This document shows positions 45,554-55,304 of a stretch of DNA of 63,386 nt, one piece after another; position 1 is the stretch's first letter; every line of letters starts with the position of its first letter. Below the pieces are notes generated by a model. The model was given only the letters and a program-made list of their open reading frames with translations. It did no database searches and was not told where the DNA came from. Where the stretch lies: NCBI GenBank assembly GCA_049653745.1, contig JBASGW010000006.1:1-63386 (forward strand), written 5' to 3'. Both the position numbers and the translations under genes were made by a program. The DNA is from CANDYO01 sp049653745 (GTDB lineage Bacteria; Pseudomonadota; Alphaproteobacteria; Rickettsiales; CANDYO01).

Positions 45554-45730
45554 GATATTTTTATCCTTATATAATTAAAAAATCATAAATTCTTTTTGAC
45601 AGGAATTTAGTAAATTTAGTTATATAAATTTATAACTCACAAATTTTGATATTATAATTGGGTGTAATGCCTTAATGGAAATATACCTAAGTGAAAAACA
45701 CGTAGATAAAAAAATGCATTTAGGTTAAAA

Positions 45731-46576
45731 CTAAATCTCAATCTTTTTTTCAAGTAAGTATCGAAAATTTTTAATTGTTGCATTTTCCGGAAAGTTAATA
45801 AGATCAATTAGCTTTGATTTACATGTGATATTAGACTTCATTTTAACGCTTGCTATAAAAACTTCTACGGTTCTAGGAGAAATATTTAAAATTAAAGCAA
45901 TTTCTTTATTTGAATAACCAAAACTAATAAAACTAAAGCACATAGCTTCACGATTAGTTAGATAAATTTTATGGTCTCTTAAATAAAAAGGGATTTTTTT
46001 CATATAAAAAGAAGAGAAGTTTTGAGCTTTATCGTAAGGATTAATTAATGAGCTTGAACAATTAAAAAATGCCATATTTTTTTTATCCATATTATAAATG
46101 AAGTCATGAGCTTTATCTTTAAAATACCCTACAAAACTATTAACTAACCCTAAATTATTAATACAATAATTTTGCATTTCAGAACTATTAGGACTACTCA
46201 TAAATACAAAATTTTCTATAAAATCTTTATGTTTGATATATAGATTAAAACCGTTCCAAACACCTATCTGCTTTATAATTCCATGTAAATTATTTTCAAC
46301 TTTATTGGGCCATAAAAAATAGAAAAATTTATTTTCTTGTATTTTGTTGAGATGTTTTTGAAAAAATAATCCTTTTTCTTGAACATAAAAAAAATAATGC
46401 TTTAGGATTTCAGAATTTGTTCCTACACTTATGGCTTCTCCATTGTTATAAATTCTATGATACGCAACTTCCGTAACTCCAAAATTAGTTACAAGAGGTT
46501 GGCAGATTGTTTTAATATCTTGATTAATAGCTTTGTTATATTCATAAGCATTTTGATTATCAACCGAATTTCGCAT
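45731..46576 (-). CDS. LuxR-type regulator (family member 2)
   Basis: C-terminal helix-turn-helix (L-T-N-R-E-A-M-C, then A-L-I-L-N-I-S-P-R-T-V-E-V-F-I). The N-terminal sensing domain has C-Q-P-L, Y-H-R-I-Y-N-N-G, F-L-W-P and I-G-V-W-N-G-F, the pattern shared by the four island regulators. The gene sits between the MFS transporter and the hydroxylase on the same strand and is the natural candidate regulator of this run. No synthase gene is linked. The gap of 177 bases to the hydroxylase leaves room for a promoter there. Confidence 0.82.
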   Translation of the reverse strand: MRNSVDNQNAYEYNKAINQDIKTICQPLVTNFGVTEVAYHRIYNNGEAISVGTNSEILKHYFFYVQEKGLFFQKHLNKIQENKFFYFLWPNKVENNLHGIIKQIGVWNGFNLYIKHKDFIENFVFMSSPNSSEMQNYCINNLGLVNSFVGYFKDKAHDFIYNMDKKNMAFFNCSSSLINPYDKAQNFSSFYMKKIPFYLRDHKIYLTNREAMCFSFISFGYSNKEIALILNISPRTVEVFIASVKMKSNITCKSKLIDLINFPENATIKNFRYLLEKKIEI

Positions 46577-46662
46577 GTTTATTGCTCTTCATGTCATTTA
46601 AGTATTAGACCTCTTTTTAAAACTCGCTTGTGTTGGAGAATTTAAAAAAAAGAACTAAGCAG

Positions 46663-47934
46663 TTAAGATTGCTCTGAATCTCTTCTCCTTATTATAATTG
46701 AATAATTCATAATCATTTTAGTATTTAGCAAAAAGAATAAAAGCATAGGAACAATAGTATATAAAAATAAGTTATTTTTATAACTGCTCCAGATAAAAAA
46801 AGAAGAAAGAAAACTAAAAATTGCCACCCCAACAGAAACTGAAAAACCTGAAGCTGTATATCGCTTATTTACAGAAAACAATAATGCAACTGATGAATAA
46901 TAAGCACCAGAATACATAGACAAAGAAATGCAGAGCGCTATTTGAATTAGATTAGAATAAAAAATTGATGGATTCGTATTATTATATAATATAAGAGGGT
47001 ATGATATAAACATTAATATTATTAATGCCGCGTACATAATTGCTTTTTTATCTATCTTATCTGCAAGAAAACCAAACATAGGCATAAGTATAATAGAAAT
47101 AACTTGAGTAATAACATTAAAAAATGCTATTTTTGCAATCGGAACATTAAGTGTATTTCTTAAAAAGTCTGCCATGTAGACGTAATTGAGATGGAATGGC
47201 ACTACGGCTCCAAAACTCATTAAAAATGCACATAACATTTTTTCTTTATTTGTTTTAAATATATCTTTTAAAGGATTTTTTAATAGCATTTTCTTGTCAG
47301 CTAAAACTTTAAATTGGTCGGTTTCAGACATTTTGTACCTAAAATAGAAACTCACGAAACCTAATAAAGCCCCTATAATATAACCAAATCGCCAACTAAA
47401 AAGATTAATATTAATACAATAAGTTACAATGCTTGCTAAAACTCCACCTAACATAATTGCAGCAGGCAACAAACTTGTTGTCATAGATATAAAACCATTT
47501 TTAGAAGCTTCTACTAAAATAGTATTAGTTCCACCAGTTTCACCTCCCATCGAAAAACCTTGAATCATTCTGCAAATAATTAATATAATCGGCGCCATTA
47601 TATAAATTTGATTATATGTGGGTAAAATACCGATGATAAAAGTTGGAATTATCATAAAGATAATTGATGCGAATAACCCCTTCTTTCTACCATATTTGTC
47701 ACCTATATATCCGAAATAAATGCCACCTATCGGGCGCATTATAAGCGTAGCTGAAATTACTATAATAGGAATTGCTCGCCAAAAAAACATGCTCTCGTTT
47801 ACAAAAAAAAGATTAGTTAAAACAGGCAAAAGATGTATATATAACAATAAATCATATGATTCGATTGACGTTCCAATCGCAGAAAATAATATCGCTTTAA
47901 GTGTAGAATTATTTGTATAAAATTTCTTATTCAT
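46663..47934 (-). CDS. MFS metabolite:H+ symporter (ProP-like)
   Basis: 423 residues with 12 predicted spans. The conserved loop R-P-I-G-G-I-Y-F-G-Y-I-G-D-K-Y-G-R-K-K and the G-F-S-M-G-G-E stretch identify the metabolite:H+ symporter family, whose Rickettsiales members are usually called ProP-like osmolyte or amino-acid transporters. It opens a minus-strand run of five genes (MFS, LuxR, hydroxylase, DAACS symporter, cupin). The regulator at 48347 starts divergently across a ~400-base gap. Substrate unknown. Confidence 0.88.
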   Translation of the reverse strand: MNKKFYTNNSTLKAILFSAIGTSIESYDLLLYIHLLPVLTNLFFVNESMFFWRAIPIIVISATLIMRPIGGIYFGYIGDKYGRKKGLFASIIFMIIPTFIIGILPTYNQIYIMAPIILIICRMIQGFSMGGETGGTNTILVEASKNGFISMTTSLLPAAIMLGGVLASIVTYCININLFSWRFGYIIGALLGFVSFYFRYKMSETDQFKVLADKKMLLKNPLKDIFKTNKEKMLCAFLMSFGAVVPFHLNYVYMADFLRNTLNVPIAKIAFFNVITQVISIILMPMFGFLADKIDKKAIMYAALIILMFISYPLILYNNTNPSIFYSNLIQIALCISLSMYSGAYYSSVALLFSVNKRYTASGFSVSVGVAIFSFLSSFFIWSSYKNNLFLYTIVPMLLFFLLNTKMIMNYSIIIRRRDSEQS

Positions 47935-48346
47935 TTTTGAAATAACGCTCCAAATTAATTTCTTCAGGTAAAGTATAAAGTTAATTAGTGTAACTTTTAT
48001 TCAATTCACCTGGTTCTTTTTAAATAAGCATCAGAACCTCATACGATTCTTAAATTAAGAATATCTTATGCAAGATTAACAAATGCAGACTAATAATCAA
48101 CAACAAATTAAAATTAAGTAACTAAAGGCGCCAATTTCGAATAAAATTTTATTCATAAAATTAAGATTTTTAAACTGCTTAACCTTAAATACTAACATTC
48201 AATACAACTTAAGATCCGTAGTTTTAACTGATGGATTTTTAAGTCATACTGAAGTATAATCAATTGTAAGTTCATAAAAAGCTACAAAGTTGTATTTTTA
48301 TGAAGGAAATTAGTTTAATTTAATGAAAGAAGTAAGGAAACATATC
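47935..48346. promoter_or_regulatory. Divergent intergenic region with a perfect palindrome
   Basis: The 400-base gap between the divergent MFS and LuxR genes holds GAATAAAATTTTATTC at 48139-48154, a perfect 16-base palindrome that could be a dimeric regulator site. In such AT-rich DNA chance is possible. No gene is seen in the gap. Confidence 0.35.
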
Positions 48347-49162
48347 ATGCGGGATAATAAAACGGCACTATTGTTTTCTAATGGATCAACTTCAAGAGTA
48401 ATAGAAATTTGTAAACCATTACAAAATTATTTTGGAATAACTTTTTTTAGTTATATCAGAATATATAATGATTGTAATTATCTAACTTTAAGAAATGGCT
48501 ATCAAGAACTTTCTCAAAGGTATTTTGAAATTATCACAAATCCAGATCCAGACTATCTTTCTAGTTTGCGCTCAACTGCTCAAGAAGAACCGAATTCATA
48601 TTTATGGCCAACTAATTTTTCACAATTACCTTGTGTAGCATCTCTACTCGATGCATATGGCATATGGCATGGAATTACAATCACTTATCGTACAGATAAT
48701 TTTTGTGAAAATTTTAATTTTGCATTCAATAAAAATACTGGAAGCATGAATCAATTTTATGTTCAGAATTTTTCTCTTCTTAAAAAGTTTTGTGATCATT
48801 TCAGATTGCAAGCTAAGGATTTATTAGAAGACTCTAATTCAGAAAAACTGGCAACATACAAAAATAAATTTGATATTTCATATATACCTGCAAATGAAAA
48901 GAAATTATTATTTCTAAATGAAATTGACTATATAAAAGAAAATCATTTCATCAACAACAGAGGCACACTTATTAAATTAACAAAAAGAGAGTCAGAGTGT
49001 GTCAAATTGATAATGCAATATAAGACTATTAAAGAAATTGGTAGGACTTTAGAAATTTCGCCTCGAACTATAGAAACTCATATATGTCATATAAAACGAA
49101 AATTTAACGTTAATTATAAAAATGAGCTGTTTAACATTTTTTCCAGAGAAATACAATCATAA
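48347..49162 (+). CDS. LuxR-type regulator (family member 3)
   Basis: C-terminal helix-turn-helix (L-T-K-R-E-S-E-C-V, then R-T-L-E-I-S-P-R-T-I-E-T-H-I). The N-terminal sensing domain starts C-K-P-L and shows Y-I-R-I-Y-N-D, Y-L-W-P and Y-G-I-W-H-G-I-T-I. It is divergent from the MFS gene. The start at 48347 is favoured because AAGGA lies 8 bases upstream, whereas the ATG at 48323 has its purine stretch 16 bases away. Closest in pattern to member 2, it may form part of the same circuit. Confidence 0.82.
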   Translation: MRDNKTALLFSNGSTSRVIEICKPLQNYFGITFFSYIRIYNDCNYLTLRNGYQELSQRYFEIITNPDPDYLSSLRSTAQEEPNSYLWPTNFSQLPCVASLLDAYGIWHGITITYRTDNFCENFNFAFNKNTGSMNQFYVQNFSLLKKFCDHFRLQAKDLLEDSNSEKLATYKNKFDISYIPANEKKLLFLNEIDYIKENHFINNRGTLIKLTKRESECVKLIMQYKTIKEIGRTLEISPRTIETHICHIKRKFNVNYKNELFNIFSREIQS

Positions 49163-49435
49163 ACAAGACAAGCTATTTGTTGAGGTGTTAATGTATAGGT
49201 ATTCTTTTTAGCATTATATGATTAATTTGTCTGCAAATGAACTTCATTATATAACATATAAAAATTTCTTAGATATACTTACTTTTAAAAATTGCTATCC
49301 AAGGGAAAAACACGGATAGTTTTTAATTCAAAATTTTATCATAATGTAGTTTTAGTAACTAATTAGCTCATTTTTAAGTAACTATTATTTTTCTTATAAA
49401 AAAACTAAGTTTATATATTTTGAAGGAATTTTATT

Positions 49436-50185
49436 ATGAGCATAACTCAAACAAAACAAAAAAACTTAGAATTTCTACAATTTTATAATACAAGTAATTC
49501 ACTATTTTACTTCAATGACATTTGTTCTCCTATTAAAAATTTTATACCTGGTGAATATGATATCGTTTATGCAAGAGTTTATAATGATAATTCTATTAGT
49601 ATATTGCGCACTAAAACTAAATGGCTTATCGATTGGATAATTAATTTTGATCAATTTGATGGCACTCTTTTCCAAGAAAGAATTAAGAAAGCTGCAAATT
49701 CAATCAATAATGTTTATTGTGCTTGGAATTATATCAAAGAGGATGTATTACTTGATTTCAATCATAAACATAATATTTTACAAGGTTTTGATATATATAA
49801 AAGAAAAAAAGATTATGTCGAATTTTGGGGGTTTGTGATAAAAAGTGAAATGCCTTTATTTCATGACTTTTGTATCAATAATATAAAAGTTATTGAAGAA
49901 TTAACAGATAATTGTTCAAAAAAAATAGATTTGTTAAAAGAAATATTTTTTGCTAAAAGAGCTTTATTAAACTTACAAATTGATCTGAGCTTCAGTAACA
50001 ACACTTTTACTAATAGAGAAATTGAATGTGCTCGATTAATAATAGATGGTAAAAAAACTAAAGAAATTGCTCAAAATCTTAGTATTTCACCAAAAACAGT
50101 AGAAGTATACATAGGTCATTTAAAACAAAAAACTGGTTGCATCTATAAGAACGACCTCATAAGTAAGCTTAAAAGTACTTTTTAG
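49436..50185 (+). CDS. LuxR-type regulator (family member 4)
   Basis: C-terminal helix-turn-helix (F-T-N-R-E-I-E-C-A, then A-Q-N-L-S-I-S-P-K-T-V-E-V-Y-I). The sensing domain keeps C-S-P-I, Y-A-R-V-Y-N-D and the G-F-D-I-Y strand, but the L-W-P motif is replaced by A-W-N and the G-x-W-x-G by L-Q-G, so its ligand may differ. AAGGA is 8 bases before the ATG. It lies 273 bases after member 3 on the same strand. An inverted repeat CTATCC/GGATAG lies about 125 bases upstream. Confidence 0.8.
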   Translation: MSITQTKQKNLEFLQFYNTSNSLFYFNDICSPIKNFIPGEYDIVYARVYNDNSISILRTKTKWLIDWIINFDQFDGTLFQERIKKAANSINNVYCAWNYIKEDVLLDFNHKHNILQGFDIYKRKKDYVEFWGFVIKSEMPLFHDFCINNIKVIEELTDNCSKKIDLLKEIFFAKRALLNLQIDLSFSNNTFTNREIECARLIIDGKKTKEIAQNLSISPKTVEVYIGHLKQKTGCIYKNDLISKLKSTF

Positions 50186-50254
50186 TATGCATAAATTTTG
50201 TCTGCTTTTACTCTACTTAAAGCATCATAAGATTGTTTATGAATATTGCATTTG

Positions 50255-51430
50255 ATGAGATGAAAGTTCTTTAATTTATATGCCTTTTCCATTGATTCTC
50301 TAACAGGGGTCGTTATGTAAACGAGCATAAATTTGGGTGGCTTGCTGAGACTTATGCCCTAAAGACTTACCAATAACAGCTAAGCTAGCTCCAGCGATTG
50401 TTTGGTATGAACCCATAGTGCGCCTGATATCATGAATTCTTAGGTCCGTAATGCCTGCTCGTTTTAGAATACATAGCCATCCTTTTCTAGGTTCCTGTAA
50501 ATGTCCATTTTTGCCATCACCAGGAAATACATATTCTGAATCTGATAACATACTGAGTTTTCTTTCCTTAAGAATTTCTACAGCTTCTTCGATAAGTGGC
50601 ACGTTGAGAGAGTCGCCATTTTTAGTTTCAGGAATTTTCCATTCATTTCTGTTAAAGCATATATCTTTCCAGCGCATTGTTAGCAAATTTGATTTTCTCG
50701 CTCCAGTTAAAATAGATGTATGAAAATAATCTTTGATAGTTTGATTTAATTCTTGTGCTAAGCTTACAAAAAATTTGGGCAATTCATCTGGTTGAATAAA
50801 GCGATCTCGTGATTTTTCTTTAAATTTTTTGATGCCTAAAGTAGGATTAATTCCATCCCAGCCCTATTCAATAGCTTTATTTAATATAGCTCTAACTCGC
50901 TCTAGAATACGATTAGCTTGATATAAACCGTTATCTCTGTGTATAGTTTCATGTAAACGTTGTATTTCTGACTTCGATATTTGTGATGCTTTTCTTTTAA
51001 ACCAATGTTGAAGAAATTCATTCACTTCTCTTTCATCATATTGCCAAGATTTCTTAAAGACCTTACTATATCTTTCCATAAAATGAGTAAACATTTCATG
51101 AAAAGTGATTTCTGCGCACACCTTTCTCTTATATTCATTTGAGTCTGCCCATCAGCGATTTGAGATTTAAAATTCAGAGATTGTTTTCTTGCACTTATCT
51201 ATACTCATTTCTGGAAAGTGGCCTAAAATCACTCGTTCACCTCTGCTGTTAATTCTTTTTCTTATAAAAAATGATACTGTGCCATTAGAAGTAATATAAA
51301 GCGACAGCCCTTTTTCTTTTGTATCTTTGTATATTACCTTTCCTTTAGCTTGAATAGGAATTGATTGAATATTAGTTTTTGTGGAATTTAAGTTATTTTT
51401 TAAAATTCTGGCGCTGCACTGGTGCCGCAA
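50255..51430 (-). pseudogene. int: Tyrosine recombinase (integrase) of the island, inactivated
   Basis: Three frames follow one integrase: an N-terminal arm-binding domain (51167-51430), a SAM-like core-binding domain (50864-51121) and the catalytic domain (to ~50255). The catalytic residues remain: T-G-A-R-K-S-N, H-D-I-R-R-T, L-G-H-K-S and the Tyr in I-Y-A-R-L. Lesions are a paired frame disturbance with stops near 51140-51170, an in-frame TAG at 50864 (A-I-E-stop-G-W-D) and an extra C near 50310 that shifts the tail. It starts about 115 bases from attR, the usual place for the integrase of a tRNA-targeted element. No ATG start is left. Confidence 0.9.
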
Positions 51431-51544
51431 AATAGGTATAAATCTATATAAATGACATTTAATTCAAATCTGCTGCACACAAGAGAAAATAAGGCGCCAG
51501 ATAAGGTAGCATAAGTGCATATAAATGGCGTTTACGAGGCTTAT

Positions 51545-51584
51545 ACCTGAAGGTCGTCAGTTCAAATCTGGCCCCCGCAACCAA
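51545..51584 (+). repeat. attR: 40-bp direct repeat of the tRNA-fMet 3' end
   Basis: Exact copy of 2803-2842, lacking the 5' half of the tRNA, with only a few similar bases upstream (GAGGCTTAT). It is not a functional tRNA. It marks the right junction of the island; beyond it the next gene is brnQ. Confidence 0.9.
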
Positions 51585-51809
51585 TTATATCACCTTAATT
51601 CCCAATGCAACTCCTTATCTTAAACAAAACACCCAAATTAATTGATGAAATATATAAGATATAAAACTCTTTAGGCCTAACTAAATAAGTTACCATTTCA
51701 AAGAGTTTAAATTATAAAAAATTAAGATAGATCTTTACTTTTTTGGTTATATATATCATAAATTATATAATATATAGCTACACATAACTAATTCATCAAC
51801 GGATATTAT

Positions 51810-52946
51810 ATGCCTAATTATAAAATCGCCCTGACCGCAGGCTTAGCGATGTTTGCCATGTTTTTTGGCTCTGGAAATTTAGTCTTCCCATTAATTATTG
51901 GAATGAAAACTACTGATCAATTTCTAACTGCTAGCATAGGGCTGATGATAACTGGGGTTTTAGTACCATTTATGGGCTTATTTAGCATGATTTTGTACAA
52001 TGGTGACAAGGATAAATATTTTGGCTTACTAGGCAAGAACGCGCCCTTTGTTCTAAGCTTATTAATTTTATCTTTAATTGGCCCCTTTGGAGTTGTTCCA
52101 AGATGCTTCGTGGTTGCATATGGCAGCTTACATGTTCTATTTCCTGATATGCCTATAGTTCTTTTTAGCAGCGTTTTTGCTATTTTAATTTATATCATCA
52201 TTTGCCAAAAAAACCAAGTAGTGCCAATCATAGGAAAGATATTAGGTCCTTTTAAAATTGGTGGAATTCTTCTTATAATCATAGCAGCAATATATCAATC
52301 TCCAGAATTAATATCAATGCCACATGATGGATCGCCACTATTCTTAGGTATTTCTCAAGGATATCAAACAATGGATTTAATGGCAGCTTATTTTTTCTCT
52401 ATTACAATAATAGAATATCTGCGTAGCGTCAGTAGCAATAAAGAAGAAACTATTAAACTAAGCATTGCTTCAGCTATAGTTGGAGCAGTTCTGATATCGT
52501 TAGTATATTTTGGTTTTATTTATCTAGGAGCACATTATTCTCTTCACCTAGCAACTATTTTACCAGAACAATATTTAACCACTATTGCACACTTAACCTT
52601 AGGTAAATATGCCACTTTTATAGTTGCATTAACCATTTTATTATCTTGCTTAGCAACCGCAGCAAGCTTAGTTCGTTTATTTGCAGAATTTTTAAGAATT
52701 GATGTAGCAAAAGAGAAAATAACTTGGAATAATTCTTTAATTATCACATTAGTTATCAGCTTCGCTTTATCATTGACAGGCTTTTCAACAATTTTTAATA
52801 TTCTAGGTACAGTTTTAGCATATATCTATCCCGCATTAATTGCTTTAACAATTGCGGCTATATTAAAGCAATATTATGACTTCAAATGGACTAAACATTG
52901 CTTCTGGACAACATTGATAATAGCAACTGTTTATAATTTATATTAG
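51810..52946 (+). CDS. brnQ: Branched-chain amino-acid transporter (LIVCS family)
   Basis: 378 residues with about 11-12 membrane segments. The start A-M-F-F-G-S-G-N-L-V-F-P-L is the family hallmark, followed by G-V-V-P-R-C and the conserved spans. It imports Leu, Ile and Val with Na+ or H+ at the inner membrane. It is somewhat shorter than the ~440 residues of enteric BrnQ, lacking part of the C-terminal end. Intracellular bacteria without branched-chain synthesis depend on such transporters. First chromosomal gene right of the island, 74 bases before ftsZ. Confidence 0.88.
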   Translation: MPNYKIALTAGLAMFAMFFGSGNLVFPLIIGMKTTDQFLTASIGLMITGVLVPFMGLFSMILYNGDKDKYFGLLGKNAPFVLSLLILSLIGPFGVVPRCFVVAYGSLHVLFPDMPIVLFSSVFAILIYIIICQKNQVVPIIGKILGPFKIGGILLIIIAAIYQSPELISMPHDGSPLFLGISQGYQTMDLMAAYFFSITIIEYLRSVSSNKEETIKLSIASAIVGAVLISLVYFGFIYLGAHYSLHLATILPEQYLTTIAHLTLGKYATFIVALTILLSCLATAASLVRLFAEFLRIDVAKEKITWNNSLIITLVISFALSLTGFSTIFNILGTVLAYIYPALIALTIAAILKQYYDFKWTKHCFWTTLIIATVYNLY

Positions 52947-53020
52947 ATTTTTATTGTCTAGATTAAACTAATGAATTATCATCATTAAAATAATTATTTA
53001 ATCTTATTAAAGGTTCTTCG

Positions 53021-54523
53021 ATGTCTCTTAACCTTCATTTACCAGATAGCGTAATTTTAAAACCTTGTATTACCGTCTTTGGCGTTGGCGGAGCTGGGTG
53101 CAATGCTGTAAATAACATGATTAGTTCAAACCTAGAGGGAGCTAAATTTGTTGTAGCTAATACAGACTCTCAATCTCTTCATTTATCAAATGCTTTACAT
53201 AAAATTCAACTTGGAGCTAACTTAACTAAAGGTCTTGGAGCAGGAGCTTCTCCAGAAACTGGTAAAGAAGCTGCTGAAGAAGCTCTTGAAGAAATTGATA
53301 AATTACTCGCTGATAGTAATATGATTTTTATAACAGCTGGAATGGGCGGAGGAACAGGCACAGGTGCCGCTCCAGTAATAGCTAAAATGGCTAGAGAAAA
53401 AGGTATCTTAACTGTTGCCGTGGTAACAAAACCTTTCTTCTTTGAAGGCCAGCATAGAATGCGCCTAGCTGAATCAGGCTTACAAGAATTACAACGTTTT
53501 GTTGACACCTTAATTGTTATTCCTAATCAAAATTTATTCAAAATAGCTAATGCTAAAACCACATTTGCTGATGCATTTAAAATGGCTGATGATGTTCTTC
53601 ATGCTGGCGTACGCGGCATTACCGACTTAATGATTATGCCTGGATTAATTAACTTAGATTTTGCAGATATCCGCGCTGTTATGACTGAAATGGGCAAAGC
53701 AATGATGGGAACAGGTGAAGCACGTGGAGAAAATCGAGCTATAATGGCAGCCGAATCAGCTATTGCTAATCCGTTGTTAGATAATTGCTCAATGAAAGGA
53801 GCAAAAGGTGTATTAATAAATATCTCTGGTGGTTATGACATGACTTTATTTGAAGTTGATGAAGCTGCTAACAGAATTCGAGAAGAAGTTGACGCTGAAG
53901 CCAATATTATTTTTGGTTCAGCTTTTAACCAAGATCTTGAAGGAGTAATTAGAGTTTCAGTAGTGGCAACTGGAATTGAAGATCATAGAATTATTGAAAT
54001 AAGAAAGGAAGCTCAGCTTTCTGAACCAAGACCAAGCGCAATTGAACAAATGCAAAAATTATACAAATCTGATTCCAACGAACAAAATAAAGCTCCTTCA
54101 ATAGCTGAAGCTTTTGATTTTAAATCACCTAATACAGTAGCCAAACAAACAGATATTTTTGAAAAAACTATGGATTCTGAAGATTATCATGCTTCCATAG
54201 ATAGAAAAATTCCATCTTCTCAGCCAGAAGAGAAATATCCTGGTGTTTTCTTCTCTCCTAGATCTGTAGAAACCAATTCTGAACAACAGCCTTTGATGAG
54301 AAGCCAAATCACTCCCACCAAAAATATGCAGAAAGAAGCTCCTTTAAAATCAACAATGAACTTATTTACAAAAATGGTTAATTCTGTTGGCTTAGGATCT
54401 CAAATAAAAAAAGAAGAAGAGGAAGATCATCTTTATCTTCTGGATGAAGATAAGGAAGTGGCTGAAGAAGATCTAATAACCGAAGAAATGCTTAATGTTC
54501 CTGCTTATCAAAGACGAAAATAA
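53021..54523 (+). CDS. ftsZ: Cell division GTPase FtsZ
   Basis: 500 residues. The tubulin/FtsZ signature G-G-G-T-G-T-G lies at about 109-115, the N-terminal nucleotide loop G-V-G-G-A-G-C-N near 22, and the T7 catalytic loop I-N-L-D-F-A-D near 210. A long variable linker leads to the conserved C-terminal peptide L-N-V-P-A-Y-Q-R-R-K that binds FtsA or ZipA. FtsZ forms the Z-ring at midcell. AAAGG lies 7 bases before the ATG. The linker (~330-485) is longer than in E. coli, as in many alphaproteobacteria. rlpA follows 10 bases later, suggesting co-transcription. Confidence 0.96.
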   Translation: MSLNLHLPDSVILKPCITVFGVGGAGCNAVNNMISSNLEGAKFVVANTDSQSLHLSNALHKIQLGANLTKGLGAGASPETGKEAAEEALEEIDKLLADSNMIFITAGMGGGTGTGAAPVIAKMAREKGILTVAVVTKPFFFEGQHRMRLAESGLQELQRFVDTLIVIPNQNLFKIANAKTTFADAFKMADDVLHAGVRGITDLMIMPGLINLDFADIRAVMTEMGKAMMGTGEARGENRAIMAAESAIANPLLDNCSMKGAKGVLINISGGYDMTLFEVDEAANRIREEVDAEANIIFGSAFNQDLEGVIRVSVVATGIEDHRIIEIRKEAQLSEPRPSAIEQMQKLYKSDSNEQNKAPSIAEAFDFKSPNTVAKQTDIFEKTMDSEDYHASIDRKIPSSQPEEKYPGVFFSPRSVETNSEQQPLMRSQITPTKNMQKEAPLKSTMNLFTKMVNSVGLGSQIKKEEEEDHLYLLDEDKEVAEEDLITEEMLNVPAYQRRK

Positions 54524-54533
54524 GTTATAGCTA

Positions 54534-55304
54534 ATGAAACTGGTTAACCAAAAAACCTACTTTATCTTACTAATTATCAGCCAAATACTTTTGTTATCTG
54601 GCTGTAAGTCTCGCCCATCTCAATGTTCTAATTCATATGATAAAAATTACAATGGCTCTATAAAAGTTGGTAATTCTTACTCAGTGAAGGGCAAGTCCTA
54701 CCAACCTCAATTAGATTATCATTATAATGAGATTGGCATTGCCTCATGGTATGGCCATGCTTTTCATTGCAAAAAAACAGCTAATGGCGAGAATTTTAAT
54801 AAAAACCAACTTTCTGCAGCACATAAAACCCTTCCAATACCTAGCGTTGCCAGAGTTACTAATTTAGAAAATAATCGCTCTGTAGAAGTTGTTATCAATG
54901 ATAGAGGCCCTTTTTCTAAAAATAGAATAATTGATGTTTCTGAAAAGGCAGCTATTAACTTAGGGATGAAAGCAAGAGGATTAGCTAAAGTACGGGTACA
55001 ATTTTTACCCGCAGAAACTAATGCACTCATGAAAAAAATCACCTCTAAGAAAAAAATTTACTACAAACCAACAACCAAACATAAATTATCAAAACATGAA
55101 ATAACTATTGAAGAACATGATAACCAAACTCGAGCCTTAACAACAATGCATAAAGTATCTAAACTTGGTAAAGTCCATTTAATTGCTGGCGCAGATGGAA
55201 AATATAAGGTTGTTATGATAGCTTCTAGTAAAGAAAATTCTAAGAATTTATTAAAAAAAATAATAGCCATGGGGTATAAAAATGCAAAAACTAATTATAG
55301 TTAG
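54534..55304 (+). CDS. rlpA: RlpA-like septal lipoprotein
   Basis: 256 residues. A lipoprotein signal ends L-L-S-G-C (lipobox, Cys near 24). A double-psi beta-barrel RlpA domain follows (G-I-A-S-W-Y-G-H, K-T-A-N-G-E, V-V-I-N-D-R-G-P-F, I-I-D-V-S), with the W-Y-G and D-R-G-P active-region motifs intact. RlpA is a lytic transglycosylase-type outer-membrane lipoprotein at the septum. A C-terminal SPOR-like region (K-V-H-L-I-A-G-A) may bind denuded glycan. It lies between ftsZ and dacA, fitting a division role, and overlaps dacA by 23 bases. Confidence 0.92.
   Translation: MKLVNQKTYFILLIISQILLLSGCKSRPSQCSNSYDKNYNGSIKVGNSYSVKGKSYQPQLDYHYNEIGIASWYGHAFHCKKTANGENFNKNQLSAAHKTLPIPSVARVTNLENNRSVEVVINDRGPFSKNRIIDVSEKAAINLGMKARGLAKVRVQFLPAETNALMKKITSKKKIYYKPTTKHKLSKHEITIEEHDNQTRALTTMHKVSKLGKVHLIAGADGKYKVVMIASSKENSKNLLKKIIAMGYKNAKTNYS

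Noticed and set aside
51490..51583. Second tRNA gene at the right junction
   Set aside because: Only the 3' 40 bases of the tRNA are present; the acceptor 5' strand, D-arm and anticodon are missing.
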